Part shown: positions 11,204 through 22,832 of the stretch, one piece after another
Layout: each line of letters starts with the position of its first letter
Position numbering within the stretch: position 1 is the stretch's first letter
Origin: Diadema setosum
Taxonomy: Eukaryota > Echinodermata > Echinoidea > Diadematoida > Diadematidae
NCBI RefSeq assembly: GCF_964275005.1
Contig: NC_092688.1
Span: 19,624,403 to 19,688,402, forward strand
Direction: 5' to 3'
Length of the DNA stretch: 64,000 nucleotides
Translations under genes and position numbers: made by a program
The notes under the pieces: generated by a model
Seen by the model: only the letters and a program-made list of their open reading frames with translations
Databases searched by the model: none
What the model was told of the DNA's origin: nothing

Positions 11204-13756
11204 ATTAGGTGATCCGATTTTTTTTTAATCAATGATTCGAGTCCTGATCGCAATAGGCATGACCATATAGCTTTCATCTGTGTTTAGAGACATTGGACGT
11301 GTGATATTTGGATTCTCATTTAGAAAAGAGAGTCAGGTCTGCTATCTTTGTTACCAAATTCGGTATACACTATAACGAGGATACAGAATGAAGTATATTT
11401 GACCATTGACCCAACTTTGCACAGCCAAGATGGCATCTGAGCAAAAAGTGGTTATTTTGTGAAATGATTCTTGTAACATGGCCTTTGCGTGTGCAAAATA
11501 TGGGAAAGATAGGACATGTATTCACCAAGATACAGGTTAAAACATTTATGACCTTTGACCCTAATTTACATACCCAAGATGATGTCTGATCAAGTAGTTG
11601 TTATTTTATGAAATAATGTACGTGACATAAACTAAACATGTGCAAAATATGGGGATGATAGGGGCTGTTTTTCTTGAGTTATTGCAAAGAAAGTTGCAGA
11701 GAGAAAGAAATATCTCAATACATCGAAGATAAGTTTGATGTCAACCAAGTTTTTTGACGTGATCTCGGCGTCGTATGAAAAAATGGAGAATCACTGATGA
11801 TAGTCCAAAGTCTCAGCTACAACATATTAAAATCTGGGAGAAATTTACAGAAGAGTAAGTGAGGTAGTGCTCGATAAAGACCGTCTTGTCAATTTTCATT
11901 TCCAGAAAAATTCCCTCCCATAGAGATAACACGTAAACTGGTTAAATTTGACAAGGTTACATTATATCCATTTTCACGTGGTGAAGACATCATCCGATTA
12001 AAACTTTGATTAACAAAACTTAAAGAGTATAATATTGGCTACAACATACTAAAATCTGGAAGAAATTCACCGAAGGGTAATTGAGCTAGTCGTCGATAAA
12101 GACAATCATGTCAATTTTCACATCTAGAAAAATTCCCTCCCATAGAGATAACACGTCATAATGAAGATAAAGAAAGAAGTACATATGACCTTTGACCCTA
12201 CTTTGCACAGACAAGATGGCGTCTGAGCAAAAAGTGGTTATTTTGTGAAATGATTCTTGTAACATGGTCTTTACGTATGCAAAATATGGGAAAGATAAGA
12301 CATGTATTCACCAAGATACAGGATGAAACATTTTTGACCTTTGACCCTAATTTACATACCCAAGAAGGTGCCCGATCAAGTAGTTGTTATTTTATGAAAT
12401 AATGTACGTGACATAAACTAAACATGTGCAAAATAATGGGCTGATAGAGCTTGTTTTTCTTGAGTTATTGCAAAGAAAGTTGCAGAAAGAAAGGAATATG
12501 AAAATACATGGAAGATAAGCTTTAATTTCAACCAAGTTTTTGGGCATGATGCCGACTCCGTATGAAAAAACGAAGGGCACACTAACGATAGCTCAAAGTC
12601 TCAGCTACAACATATTAAAATATGGGAGAAATTCACCGAAGCATAAGTGAGCTAGTGCTCGATAAAGATATTCATGTCAGTTTTCATTTCCAGAAAAACT
12701 GCACTCCCATAGAGATAACACGTAAACTGGTCAAATTTAACAATGTTACTTTTAATCCCTTTTTACGAGGTGATGCCGTCATCCAATCAAATTGTTCTTA
12801 TTATATATCTGAAAGACCATTTAATAAGCTACAACATATTGAAATTTGGACGAAAATCAACTAAAGAATAAGTGAGATATGCTTGAATGAACTTGAAATT
12901 TGATGACGTCATTTTGAAAATTTTCTCTTTTAACTTTATTAAGAAATTTGATATCTTTTAATCATTTTTTCAGCATCGCCAACCCATGAAATGACATGTA
13001 CAACTCATCAGCTTTTAGAATATGTAAAGAAAATGGGGGGTCACCGTCCATCCTGACGAGTAAAATCGGATTCAAAATTGACGGTTTTTTTTGCATTGTT
13101 GCACTGTATATCGCCATTGACGCGCGCGCGGAATTTCAACTTTGACGGGCCCGTATGACGTCATATTGAGTCGGATCGACTTGAAACTTGGTAGAAATAT
13201 TTCTTGACATTTTACGCATCCGATAAGTGTTAAAAAACGGGGAATTTCTATTGCGTATGAGCTGTACGTGCGTATATGTGCGCGCGCGTACGCGTCCGTC
13301 CAATTTTTTCAATTTTTCAAAAAATGCTCCAAATGGTCTGAAACGTGTGCAAAAAAAATTTGAGCTCGATTTGAGCATACAAATAGTTTAACGCGCGCGT
13401 ACGCGCACGTTTTAAGAGAAAATATGAATTTTGAGAATATGAGTAAAATGCGCATAACTTGAAATGTATGTGACGTAAATTTCATTGAAAAATTCCATTC
13501 CATTAATGAGATATGAATGAAAATGTGTTTTCATATAATGACGTCATAGTGACGTCACGGTCGACTGATCACAGTGATACATAAAATTTGTCGTCTTTGG
13601 GACATGATACATATATGGTATGAGTTTGAAATTGATACTCTGAGAACTTTTTGAGTAAGTAGATACACAACTTTTGTCCAGAAATAAGAAGAAGAACCAA
13701 CAAAGAATCCGTACAAATACAGAAGGTGATCCGAGAGGATACTCGGATCACCTAAT
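11204..13756. mobile_element. 2.55-kb DNA transposon-like element with terminal inverted repeats
   Basis: The left end ATTAGGTGATCCGA (11204-11217) is the exact reverse complement of the right end TCGGATCACCTAAT (13743-13756). The right end also forms a local hairpin: AGGTGATCCGAG at 13724-13735 pairs with 13742-13753 across a 6-base loop. No transposase frame is visible, so it looks non-autonomous. The middle contains a diverged tandem duplication of about 786 bp. The right third is rich in GCGCGC stretches. The family is not identified and no target duplication is clear. Confidence 0.7.
11390..12860. repeat. Diverged ~786-bp tandem duplication
   Basis: The block starting near 11393 (motif TTTGCACAGCCAAGATGG) recurs near 12179 (TTTGCACAGACAAGATGG). 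Many further matches follow in the same order: GAAATGATTCTTGTAACATG, TTGACCCTAATTTACATACC, TTGAGTTATTGCAAAGAAAG and CCCATAGAGATAACACGT. The offset is about 786 bases. A shorter internal copy of the last segment lies around 12060-12165. Confidence 0.8.
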
Positions 13757-13896
13757 AATGGGAACTGGTGGGATTGCCTGACACAATCTAAAACCACACC
13801 GTTTACAAGCGTATACCAAATTTTCACCGATCCACTCAAACTTGTGGATAATTAAGTGTAATGTTATACTGTGACGTACTGAATATATAATATACT

Positions 13897-13985
13897 TTCC
13901 AGGGGCGGATCCAGGAATTATGAGTCTTTACAAAATTAAGGAGGGGGGTGCCCGGTAAGCCCCTCTGGATCCGCCACTGCTTTCC
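13897..13985. mobile_element. Short inverted-repeat MITE (hAT-like ends)
   Basis: AGGGGCGGATCCAG at the left and CTGGATCCGCCACT at the right form imperfect inverted ends about 80 bases apart. CTTTCC flanks both sides and may be a partial target duplication. It is non-coding. Confidence 0.6.
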
Positions 13986-14870
13986 AAACATGAACTATGC
14001 TAGAGAATATAATCTAAACAAATGTGTTTTTTTTTTCCTGAATTTGAAATGGTTGTGGAGCTCCTGTTCTCAAATGAACATGTGCACGTATTATTTACAA
14101 AATAAACATGCATGAACTACACTTTCAAGTCAACACGACTAGTACAGAATCATGATAATCAATATTTATAAGTCTCATGTGATTTTCTTTTTGAAACAAA
14201 CAAAGAAACAAACAAACTGACAAAGAAATGATGTATGAATCATTAGACTTATTTTGTGATCATGTGTGCGGTTAAGACGTGTATCCAAAGCAATGGGGGC
14301 AAGAAAAACAGCCGGAGAAATTTTCCCCGAGAATAGTGGTGCAAGAATTTATCAGGATTTTTTTTTTCTAACGTGAAGAATTTCACAGATGTATGGCTCT
14401 AAGATCTAAATGAATGTGGACGCTAAGTCCGAGAGTAAATATACTTTAACATGGCAAACATTCGTTCAGATTGCAGAGATCAAATGCATATTATTGCAAC
14501 CTAATGTACGGACTATAGTGTTCTCAGAGTCTGATATTGGCAGTCTGTGAATAGAGCAACGCGGTGCTGTTAAAAATTATACAGGACGCCCTCATCACCA
14601 GAGTCAGTACGCTCTACACAACGGAGAACGATCAGACGTTTGCTATTCGTGATTTGTTTGTTTGTTTGCTTGCTTGCTTGGTTGCTTGCTTGGTCATTGT
14701 CATCATTACCCTTTATTCCTCTTGAGTTATCTCAGGAGTGCTATCTTACTGTTTTTCACAATTAATACTTACTGTTATTGAACTCTAGAGAGTATATAGG
14801 CCTAATTATGTTCCTGCAGGTGGGGTATTTGCTTTGAGCTGATTTCTTTATAATCGTATGTGATTTCAGG

Positions 14871-15072
14871 AAATGCCGTTGTACTGATCATGATAATAAT
14901 GATAACGATAATCAGGAAATTAATAACACGAGATGAAGAGAAAGAAGATGAATATGAGCTAAGTAAGGAAGGAAACAGAAATATTAAATTCATGAAATTT
15001 TTCGGGGAAAGAATTGAACAACAGCCACTAATTTATCAAGAGCCCTTAGAGTTTATGACGCAGAATCAATGA
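14871..15072 (+). CDS. Possible orphan terminal exon with a membrane segment
   Basis: A good acceptor (GTGATTTCAG, ending 14870) is followed by an open frame to a TGA at 15070-15072. It would encode a hydrophobic run (VVLIMIIMITIIRKLI) and then a charged tail (TRDEEKEDEYELSKEG, ending FMTQNQ). That would fit the last exon of a single-pass membrane protein. No upstream exons were found in this window. The hydrophobic run comes from GATAATAATGATAAC-like simple sequence, so it may be fortuitous. Confidence 0.25.
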
Positions 15073-15082
15073 GATTAGTAAT

Positions 15083-17452
15083 AATTCAATTCAATTCAAT
15101 TCATTTTATTTTCATACTTCTCATTTATGAACATTACAACAGAAACCAGACAAGTTCTTTTACCTTGTGAACAATGTGCAGAAAACAAACAATATACATG
15201 GTGATAACACAGTAATTACATGTAATGATAACTGGTCAAAATCGAAATCGAAATGGGGTTGATCAAAGAGAAGTATGACGGGACCTACATGAAAGCTAGC
15301 TTGTTTGGCTGTAAGCCCCGAGTAATCAGTGTTTGTGAAAAGAAACGGAGAACGGATAGAAGATAAGATAATGTGATAATGTGAGGTTGCCAAATTTTAT
15401 GTAATAAAAAAGAAGAAGAAAAAGAAGAAGAAGAAAAACAAACAAACTATACATTAATATGAACTTACTGTGACCGTAGCCATCATCATTATAAAGCCTA
15501 CTTTGGTATATAATTATACTATAAACTATTGTTGCATTAAAACTATCATCAGGATATGATCAGTAAGACACAAAAAGTAACATGTACAGCTATTAAGCCA
15601 TTTGGTGCCTGCCGTCAAGCTCTGCATAGAAAGTTAGAGAGGGGTAGAGGGAAAGAGGAAGAGCTTTAGAGGGAAACGAAGTAGAATGTGGAATTGCTAA
15701 TGATGAATTCAGAGAGCCTGATGGCAAGACCCTAAATGGAATCTGCAACGTGTTGACAAAATGTTTGATTGGACAATAACATACCACAGTATTACATAAG
15801 ACATTACGACTATTCAGTGTCTGCAAAATATGCACTCAATAAAAACTCGTTTAATTTACGTTTAAAGGAATAGAAAGACGAGCAGCTTGTTATTTCGGGG
15901 GAGAGGTCATTCCAGTATCTAGGGCCCGTATACATTATGGGTTTTTTTTTTTTTGCGAAAATTGTTCCAGTACGTGGAAGGTGAAATGCGTTACTTTGGC
16001 GGGTAGGATAAATGAATCAAATAGTTTTTTCTGAACATGCGAGTAAAAATATCCGGTAACTCGTTGGCAGAAAATTTGTACATGAATATGCCGACGTTGT
16101 AACTGAACAGATCTGATATTTTCAGTATTTTATTTTTCAAAAATAAATCATTCGTGTGGGACAAATATCCGACATGGTTGATATTTCTGATGGCACGTTT
16201 TTGAATACGGAACAGTATATCAAGAAGATTTCTAGTTGCATTCCCCCACACAAGAATACCATAATTAAGGTACAGAGTAATCAAAGTAGAATAAAGATTA
16301 AGCAGAATTTGACTTGGAAAAACACTCTTAAGTTTATTAAGAACACCCGTATTTTTAGAAAGAATATTACTTAAATAACTAACGTGGGGTTTCCAAGATA
16401 AATCACTATCAATAAAAAGCCCTAAAAATTTTATACTACTAGCTTGATTTAATTCAGTTTCATTAAACTTAATGTGAAAAGGAAGGGTTTTAAGACTATT
16501 GCTAAAAAGCATACAATGAGTTTTATCAATATTAAGTGACAATTTGTTGGCGTATATCCAAGATTGCACAGATTTAAGTTCTTTATTCACTGTGTTAACA
16601 AGAGTATAAGGATCTCTGTGTGTAAAAAAAAGATTGGAGTCGTCAGCAAAACATATAAAGGAAAGAATTGGCGAGGAACTAGGAAGATCGTTAATATACA
16701 AAATGAACAATAGTGGGCCTAGTAAGGAGCCCTGTGGAACACCACATGAAATTAACTTTAACTGAGAATCACGGCCATTTATACTCACAAATTGTTTTCT
16801 GTTTGATAAATAATCTCGAAACCAGTTTAAAGCCTTCCCACGTATACCATAATGTCGTAGCTTGTAAATCAAAATATCGTGGTCAATTGTGTCGAAGGCC
16901 TTCGAAAAATCAAGAAAAACTCCAATAGTGTGGGAGACATCATCTATAGCATGAGCAACTTTATGGATAAAAGTGAGTAAGGCATGGGTCGTACTGTGTT
17001 TTTTCCTAAAACCAAACTGGTAGTTACAAAAAAAAAAATCACACTTTTCGAGAAATTTGTGTGTGCGCGTGTATACCAACCTTTCAAGAAGTTTTGAAAA
17101 TGAAGTTAACAAAGATATAGGGCGATAATTTGTCACAGATTCTTTTTGTCCTTTTTTAAAAATTGGTACTACTTTAGCTATTTTCATTTTTTGTGGAACT
17201 ATGCCAGCAGATAACGATAAATTAAAAATGTGTGTTAATGGTATAACTATTTCATTAATGATGTTTTTAAGGAGAAAATGGGTGATTCCATCACATCCAG
17301 AGCTTTTCTTAGTGTTCAAATTTTGCACGATATCTTTGATTTCTTCTTCAATGACAGGTTCAAAAAAAGAGACTGCTGATTCTGGTCTTTTAGGAAGTAA
17401 TAAAAATCAGTATTTGAATGCGGAATACTGCTGGCAAGATTAGGTCCTATGC
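15083..17452 (-). mobile_element. 5'-truncated LINE (CR1/Jockey-like) retrotransposon
   Basis: A minus-strand non-LTR element of about 2.37 kb. It starts abruptly next to a GATAAT microsatellite at 17463 and ends in an AATTG pentanucleotide tract at 15083-15110. It keeps most of the reverse transcriptase and about 0.7 kb of 3' UTR. The endonuclease half is missing, as expected from incomplete reverse transcription. No target duplication was established. Confidence 0.85.
15810..17450 (-). pseudogene. LINE reverse transcriptase, partial and frameshifted
   Basis: The long frame 17328-15991 (445 codons) has the expected reverse transcriptase motif order: NYRPISLLTSFSKLLERLVY, then LDFSKAFDTIDHDILI, GVPQGSLLGPLLFILYINDL, catalytic FADDSNLFF, KTHCMLF and SIKFLGLFID. 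The frame is lost near 15995. The matching C-terminus continues in another frame (TGPRYWNDLSPEITSCSS) to a TAG at 15810-15812. Upstream, a further segment (GPNLASSIPHSNTDFYYFLK) is joined across a shift in a T-run near 17362. With at least two frame breaks and no endonuclease, this copy cannot move by itself. Family placement (CR1/Jockey group, with FADD) is by motif style only. Confidence 0.85.
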
Positions 17453-18613
17453 TTACAAAATATAATGCTAATGATAATGATAATGATAATAATGATTAAG
17501 AATGATTATGATAATAATGATGACGATGATAATAGATAGTAAAATGTTGGTAATAATAACTCACAGTATTTATCAAACACTCCTCTTGACATCAAAGTAT
17601 AAGGACTGAAAGGGAAGAAAGTACAGTTTCAGAATGTTCCAACAAGTACTAGTAGGCCCCTAACAGCTGTCGTGCAGGCTCATGCATGAGACTATTGAAC
17701 AAACAGGTTATTTTCTAACATAGATTTTTTTTTTTTCTGGTGAGTCAGTTTGTTTTATACTTCAGGTAGATTATTCCACAGCTACGCCACGGGGATGCTG
17801 ACTGAAAAGATCATGAACAGTAAGATTGAGTATTACTTTTAATTATCGTAATTTATCGTTTGACCGCAACTTCCGGGAAGGTACGTAAGTAGGCCTTATT
17901 CCGTCATTATTCCCTGAAGATAGACGGGTTCAGTGTTTCTCAAATTTTAAACTTGAAAGTTAACAAAAGTAATCTTAAAGTTTATTCGATCCCGAATTAT
18001 TATATGCAGCTGATTCTAAGATTGCTGACAATTATGACTTTAACATGCAAAAAAAGATAAAATGTTTTATGCTACTCCTTATCCCTTCCAGTTTAAGCCA
18101 AAATGTACACTAAGCTAGACAACCTCGTTCTCTAGTATAATAATAACAACAAAATATAATGTTGATAATACATCAAAAAGAAGTTGTAACCGATATCATA
18201 ACCATACTACAATATTCACTCCCAAGTCCCAACACGCGTTGGTTTGTTTTTGATGAGTTGTTCTGACTTCACTGTCTGGAGTTTATGACGAAGAATATGA
18301 ATCGTCACTTTGTAGCGACAGTGTGTGTTCGCGACGCCCGGGCGCGCGCGCCCGACCCGTGTATTGTATGACGTGTTTACTTGTCCGTGTCGTATCGCGG
18401 TAATTCGTACGAGCCACTGAAGTAAGAAATACACATGGAAAGCATGGGCACACGAAAAAGTGGCACTAACCGCTGCCATTTTGTTTTATATTCACTGTGT
18501 AACTTTAATCTAAATTGCAATTGCAATACTTAGTAATTGTTTGAAGTAATTAATTTAGTAGTTAGAGATTGTATGTAAACGGTAAATGGTTCACTAAAAC
18601 GAAAATGGCTGCC
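17453..18613. other. Intergenic, no gene seen
   Basis: A GATAAT microsatellite at about 17463-17540, then AT-rich unique-looking sequence. A GC-rich patch at about 18320-18360 contains a run of alternating GC. No coding exon is supported. Confidence 0.55.
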
Positions 18614-18978
18614 TTAAAGGGGAAGGCTAGTAACTGATCAGTGGGAATCAGTGGAAATGCTGGGAGGTGATTGTTCCAATCCTTATGGGATTCATTCAAG
18701 AGTTCATTGTATATCTATTGTTGTGTGAAAATGATTTGCTTCAGAACGGTCTCATATTCAAGTAATGTGCAGATTAATGCTCTGTCACTGACCAGGGACG
18801 CTAACCTGGAAGCATTAAACTGCACATTACTTGAATATGAGACCATTCTGAAGCAAATCATTTTCACACAACAATAGATATACAATGAACTCTTGAATGA
18901 ATCCCATAAGGATTGGAACAATCATCTCCTAGCATTTCCACTGATTCCCACTGATCAGTTACTAGCCTTCCCCTTTAA
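18614..18978. mobile_element. Foldback MITE with TTAA target duplication, copy 1
   Basis: TTAA at 18614-18617 and 18975-18978 flank a 357-base near-perfect palindrome whose ends read AGGGGAAGGCTAGTAA. A loop of about 40 bases near 18780-18825 separates the arms. The second copy is at 48094-48458. The loop orientation is opposite in the two copies. The 68-codon frames on both strands are a by-product of the palindrome. Confidence 0.9.
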
Positions 18979-19299
18979 GCGCGGCTGTGCGTACAAAGCT
19001 TTCGGTGTTTGCGGATAGCGTCATTGCTTCCATTTAACGTACTACTTCAGTGGTTCGCGCAATCGATCCCGACGTCAAAATGTACACGTCATTGCAGGTG
19101 CGTGAACTCAGATTGCGTGTTAGTCGTCTCGCTTCATACCCCATATAAGTCTGGTTCGCTGTCCACCGTTAGGCTCATTCAGACTGTAAGAAAGATTGTC
19201 AAAATTGTTAACTCGACTAGATTGTCCGCATCGGAGAAGCAATGGTTAGCGAGTTGGCTCAAGCGGCGCATAGTTACTTCTTGAAATTTCACATTCGTA

Positions 19300-20095
19300 A
19301 CATCTCGTGGTGAACCTGGCATACCAACAGTTTTCCCGGAGTATACGTCATATGCACTCGCATCTTCAATCTTTAATTGGCTTTCCTGATAAGAAACGGT
19401 AAGTGAAACAATTGCCTCAATTTGTTAGAGGCTAGTATAGTTTCCACCATCGGAGGGTAGGAAAGAAAATCGAAGTTTGTCAGGCACTGGGATTTACTTA
19501 CTGCATGCTGATATTTAGATGGGGGAAAGTAAGCCTATATATTGAATGACCGCAATATCAAATAGGGTCTACATTGAAATTTACGTAAAGTCATTATCTT
19601 GTTGTACAGGTTATAAACATACATTAAAAAAGACATCAGTCATCACGGGTATTTTGATGATGATGATGATGATGATTCAAATATCATCTTGATAACCATC
19701 ACTATAATGTGGTATAGTTATCGACAATGTTATTATCATTATTATCCTCCCCATCATTTTTGTTTGTGCTGATTTCATAATGAAAAGTTTTATGGTTATT
19801 CGCATTCATAATATGTTTTAGAGTAATAATGATCTGCTTGGTTTTTGATAAATTGATGTTTTTCTTCTGCCTGTTTAGGATTTCTTTCTTTCTTTCTTTC
19901 TTTCTTTCTTTTGTGTTGTACTGTCAATGATAAAGCAGTCGACATGAGTGGTGTCCGTTTACGGGTAAGGCCTACCGTTGATATCTTAATATGATAATCT
20001 AGACAGTAGTTTTATCATTTAGAAATGATTATCCTGACTACATGTGAGTTCATAAGAACTTTCACGATTGTTTCCATCTATTTTTCTCTCAACAG
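19300..20095 (+). promoter_or_regulatory. Probable 5' untranslated exon and intron of the RING/B-box gene
   Basis: A strong donor (AAGAAACG/GTAAGT, GT at 19399-19400) lies upstream of the acceptor at 20094-20095, with no coding frame between. This fits a non-coding first exon ending at 19398, with the promoter in the moderately CpG-containing DNA upstream (about 18980-19330). The intron carries a GAT run at about 19658 and a (TTTC)n tract at about 19884-19910. Inference only. Confidence 0.35.
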
Positions 20096-20100
20096 TCACA

Positions 20101-21939
20101 ATGAAGACGACAACAATTTGCAGGCACACTCCTCAACTCGAGTGCCCCATCTGTCTCACCGTCACCATGGAAACGGTGACTCTGTCATGCTCCCACGTGT
20201 TTTGCAATGGTTGCATGGTGCGGATACTGCAGTCACAACCTGATACTACACGACTACCTTGCCCTGTGTGCAGACAAGTGACATTTGTGCCCCATGGTGA
20301 ACTGTCAAACTTTGGAGCTGCTCCTACAGCCCGTGATGATGCTTGTATTAAAAGCTGTCGGCTTCTGAAGGCTGATTGTGAAAGCTCTGATTATGTCCCC
20401 AGTGAAGACAATCGCCGGAACTACGCAATGCTCCAAAGGTCTTTGAGTAACTTCAGAATTTCTCTCACAGATAAATACATGGGACATGCCTGGTCTCTGG
20501 GAAGGCGCCCGTTTTGCACCTTGCATCCGGATGAGTTGGTAGAGTGCTTTTGCACGGACTGTCAATACTCAGTATGCTTCCGATGTGGAGTCCTGGGTCA
20601 CGTGCAAGAAGGACATCGTGTGGTGGATGCAGCATGGAGGAAGTATGATAGACTGGTTCCTGAACGCATCTCAGACTTAAGCCCTTTCGCATCAGATGCA
20701 AAACCGGTGGAGAAACCAATCATGGAGGACTACGTTCATGTCATCAACGAACAGCGAAAGTCGTGGAAGAGGTCAACTAGAACAACAAAAGACAATGCAG
20801 ACAATGCTGAGGAAGATTCATGTCAGCTGTCGACTGGAATATCAGTTCCCTTTGTCGCACCTGAACTCAGCGTGCGAGAGGGGGATGTCAGTATTTGTAT
20901 AGAGCCAGAAGATGGTCACCGTCAGCAACACTTTTACCTGTTCGATGTTGTCAATGAGTTGCTGAGCAACCAGGTGACAATAGGGTTAAACACGTATGCC
21001 TCAAGTTTTTACATCCCCGACGGTGAGCTAGAGCCAACTGAGGAGAAAATGGACGGGGACTCCACTCCGTTGCGTGGCAACCCAAAGGACATGCAGCTCA
21101 GATCCGAGGAGACCATAGGTCAACAAACTCTGGTACACTGGCTTCTGAGAGCTGTGGTAGATCTACCGCATCGAATGGTTACCATGACAACAACTCCAGA
21201 AGGCGAAATAGTCGTAGCAACTGTGGATGGAGATTCTCACCTCGTCACAGCCGACGGTCAGCTGTTGAAGTCCGCAGTCAAGACGGGACGAACCGCCAAA
21301 GTAGGCCTCATGTCGGGTGGAAGGTACCTTACTCTGGACAGCAACAACTCTATCTCAGTGTACACGCGAGAGTGCGAAAAGCTGCCAATAATGTTTGAGA
21401 CCTTGAGTCATGACGAGGGTGGCTTCAGCGATGTGGCTGTTGACGCCAAAGACAACATATACACCAGCTATAGGAACGCCAAGGCAATCATGTATTTCTC
21501 GGGTTTGATTGGGGGAAAGGCGATCAGGCGCGTTGCCTGTGACTTCGAACCTATCCAACTGGTCCCACTAATATCACAAAGTGCAGGCTTGCTGGTTGTA
21601 GATAATGCTAACGTTGTAAGAATCGTAGACCCATCAGGTGCAGTGAAACATATCTTGAGAAGCAACAAGGGAGCGAACTACATTCCATGCCCCACTGTGT
21701 GTCGAGATGGTTCCATCATTGTCGCGTGGATAGATCACGATCAGGGCTTGGTCGATATCGAACGATACACGGAGGAGCTGAAACATTTGGAACCTCTCGT
21801 CACCAAGCACAAGATCAGAGTGTCGATGCCGAGTTGGTTCTCACTTGCCGAGTTCCCTTGCGGCGAGATCGCTTTCTGTGCAACTGATCGACTGTATATC
21901 TTCGATGAACCATGTGAAAGGGAAATTATCATAGAATGA
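20101..21939 (+). CDS. RING + B-box (TRIM-like) protein, single coding exon
   Basis: Encodes 612 residues from the ATG at 20101, five bases after an acceptor (CTCTCAACAG, ending 20095). The RING finger is complete C3HC4: C15, C18, C30, H32, C35, C38, C54, C57. B-box 2 is also complete: C139, H142, C151, C154, C159, C162, H167, H172. RING/B-box proteins are usually E3 ubiquitin ligases. The expected TRIM coiled coil after the B-box is not evident; the region 180-260 is instead polar and charged. From about residue 350 to the end, repeated strand-like segments (EGEIVVATVDG, GRYLTLDSNN, VDAKDNIYTSY, AGLLVVDNANVVRIVD) suggest an NHL-like beta-propeller. The substrate is unknown. A role in innate immunity or RNA regulation would be speculation. 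AATAAA follows about 88 nt after the stop. Confidence 0.9.
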   Translation: MKTTTICRHTPQLECPICLTVTMETVTLSCSHVFCNGCMVRILQSQPDTTRLPCPVCRQVTFVPHGELSNFGAAPTARDDACIKSCRLLKADCESSDYVPSEDNRRNYAMLQRSLSNFRISLTDKYMGHAWSLGRRPFCTLHPDELVECFCTDCQYSVCFRCGVLGHVQEGHRVVDAAWRKYDRLVPERISDLSPFASDAKPVEKPIMEDYVHVINEQRKSWKRSTRTTKDNADNAEEDSCQLSTGISVPFVAPELSVREGDVSICIEPEDGHRQQHFYLFDVVNELLSNQVTIGLNTYASSFYIPDGELEPTEEKMDGDSTPLRGNPKDMQLRSEETIGQQTLVHWLLRAVVDLPHRMVTMTTTPEGEIVVATVDGDSHLVTADGQLLKSAVKTGRTAKVGLMSGGRYLTLDSNNSISVYTRECEKLPIMFETLSHDEGGFSDVAVDAKDNIYTSYRNAKAIMYFSGLIGGKAIRRVACDFEPIQLVPLISQSAGLLVVDNANVVRIVDPSGAVKHILRSNKGANYIPCPTVCRDGSIIVAWIDHDQGLVDIERYTEELKHLEPLVTKHKIRVSMPSWFSLAEFPCGEIAFCATDRLYIFDEPCEREIIIE

Positions 21940-22025
21940 AGTGCGTAAAATAACACAAAAGGATAATGATTCTTCCTATACTGTTTATTTTCAAACTTAC
22001 TCCTAATCACCTTTGGATTAAAAAA

Positions 22026-22035
22026 AATAAATAAA
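22026..22035 (+). promoter_or_regulatory. Overlapping AATAAA poly(A) signals
   Basis: Two overlapping AATAAA hexamers about 87-95 nt after the stop of the RING/B-box gene, well placed to end its transcript. Confidence 0.55.
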
Positions 22036-22832
22036 ATGGGGAATGATTAATGACCCAGCAGCAGAAAGTTCACTTTTAAAATTATCATTTTCCATCGTAT
22101 CCCACCGACAACGGCCTTTCTTTTCTTTTCTTTTTTTGTTGTTGTTGTCATTATACAATATTGCTGTCTATTTAATTGCATCCGCCTCTATATTCTAATC
22201 TAAACGAAAATGTTCACGTTGTGTAAATATCAGTTATCAAAATCATGAGATCTATAAAAAAAAGACATGTGAAGACAGTGTTGAGCCAAACTAAAATCTT
22301 TAGGCAGGTCTTAATAGATATCATTTTGATATCCGGTATTATTGTATGATTACATGGCAGAAGTAATGTAGCCTGTTTTTTGTTTTTGTTTTTTGTTTTG
22401 TTTTGTTTTTGTGTGTGTTTGGATTAGCTATATATACACACCAGTGGTGATGACATTTCGTATAAATGTTTGTATTTGCTTTCTTTTCTTTGCTCATCGT
22501 AGTCCCCTTGTTTTTCATTTTCTCCCATTTTTGTTTTCGTCATGCATGAGAGACATTTTTAAAAGTGGTGGTTAGTGGCGTATCGTTAATAGCAATATCA
22601 TTGATAATAACCATATCTATAAAGGAGCAACTAATCCTGATCATGCCGGAAACATGGCAGTTATATCGATGAAACTTTAAAAAAAAATCACAACATTAAA
22701 ACAGTAGATCATTATTTCATTTTTGCTCATTAGGCCTATTTACTGTATTCCACGACCCACCCTTGAGGGTAATGAATCTGAAACACCCGAATTTTGTAGC
22801 ATTGTATTTAACTTTACTCACACTATCTAGTT

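Noticed and set aside
18671-18921. 68-codon frames on both strands
   Set aside because: The palindromic MITE forces the same frame on both strands; no evidence of a protein.
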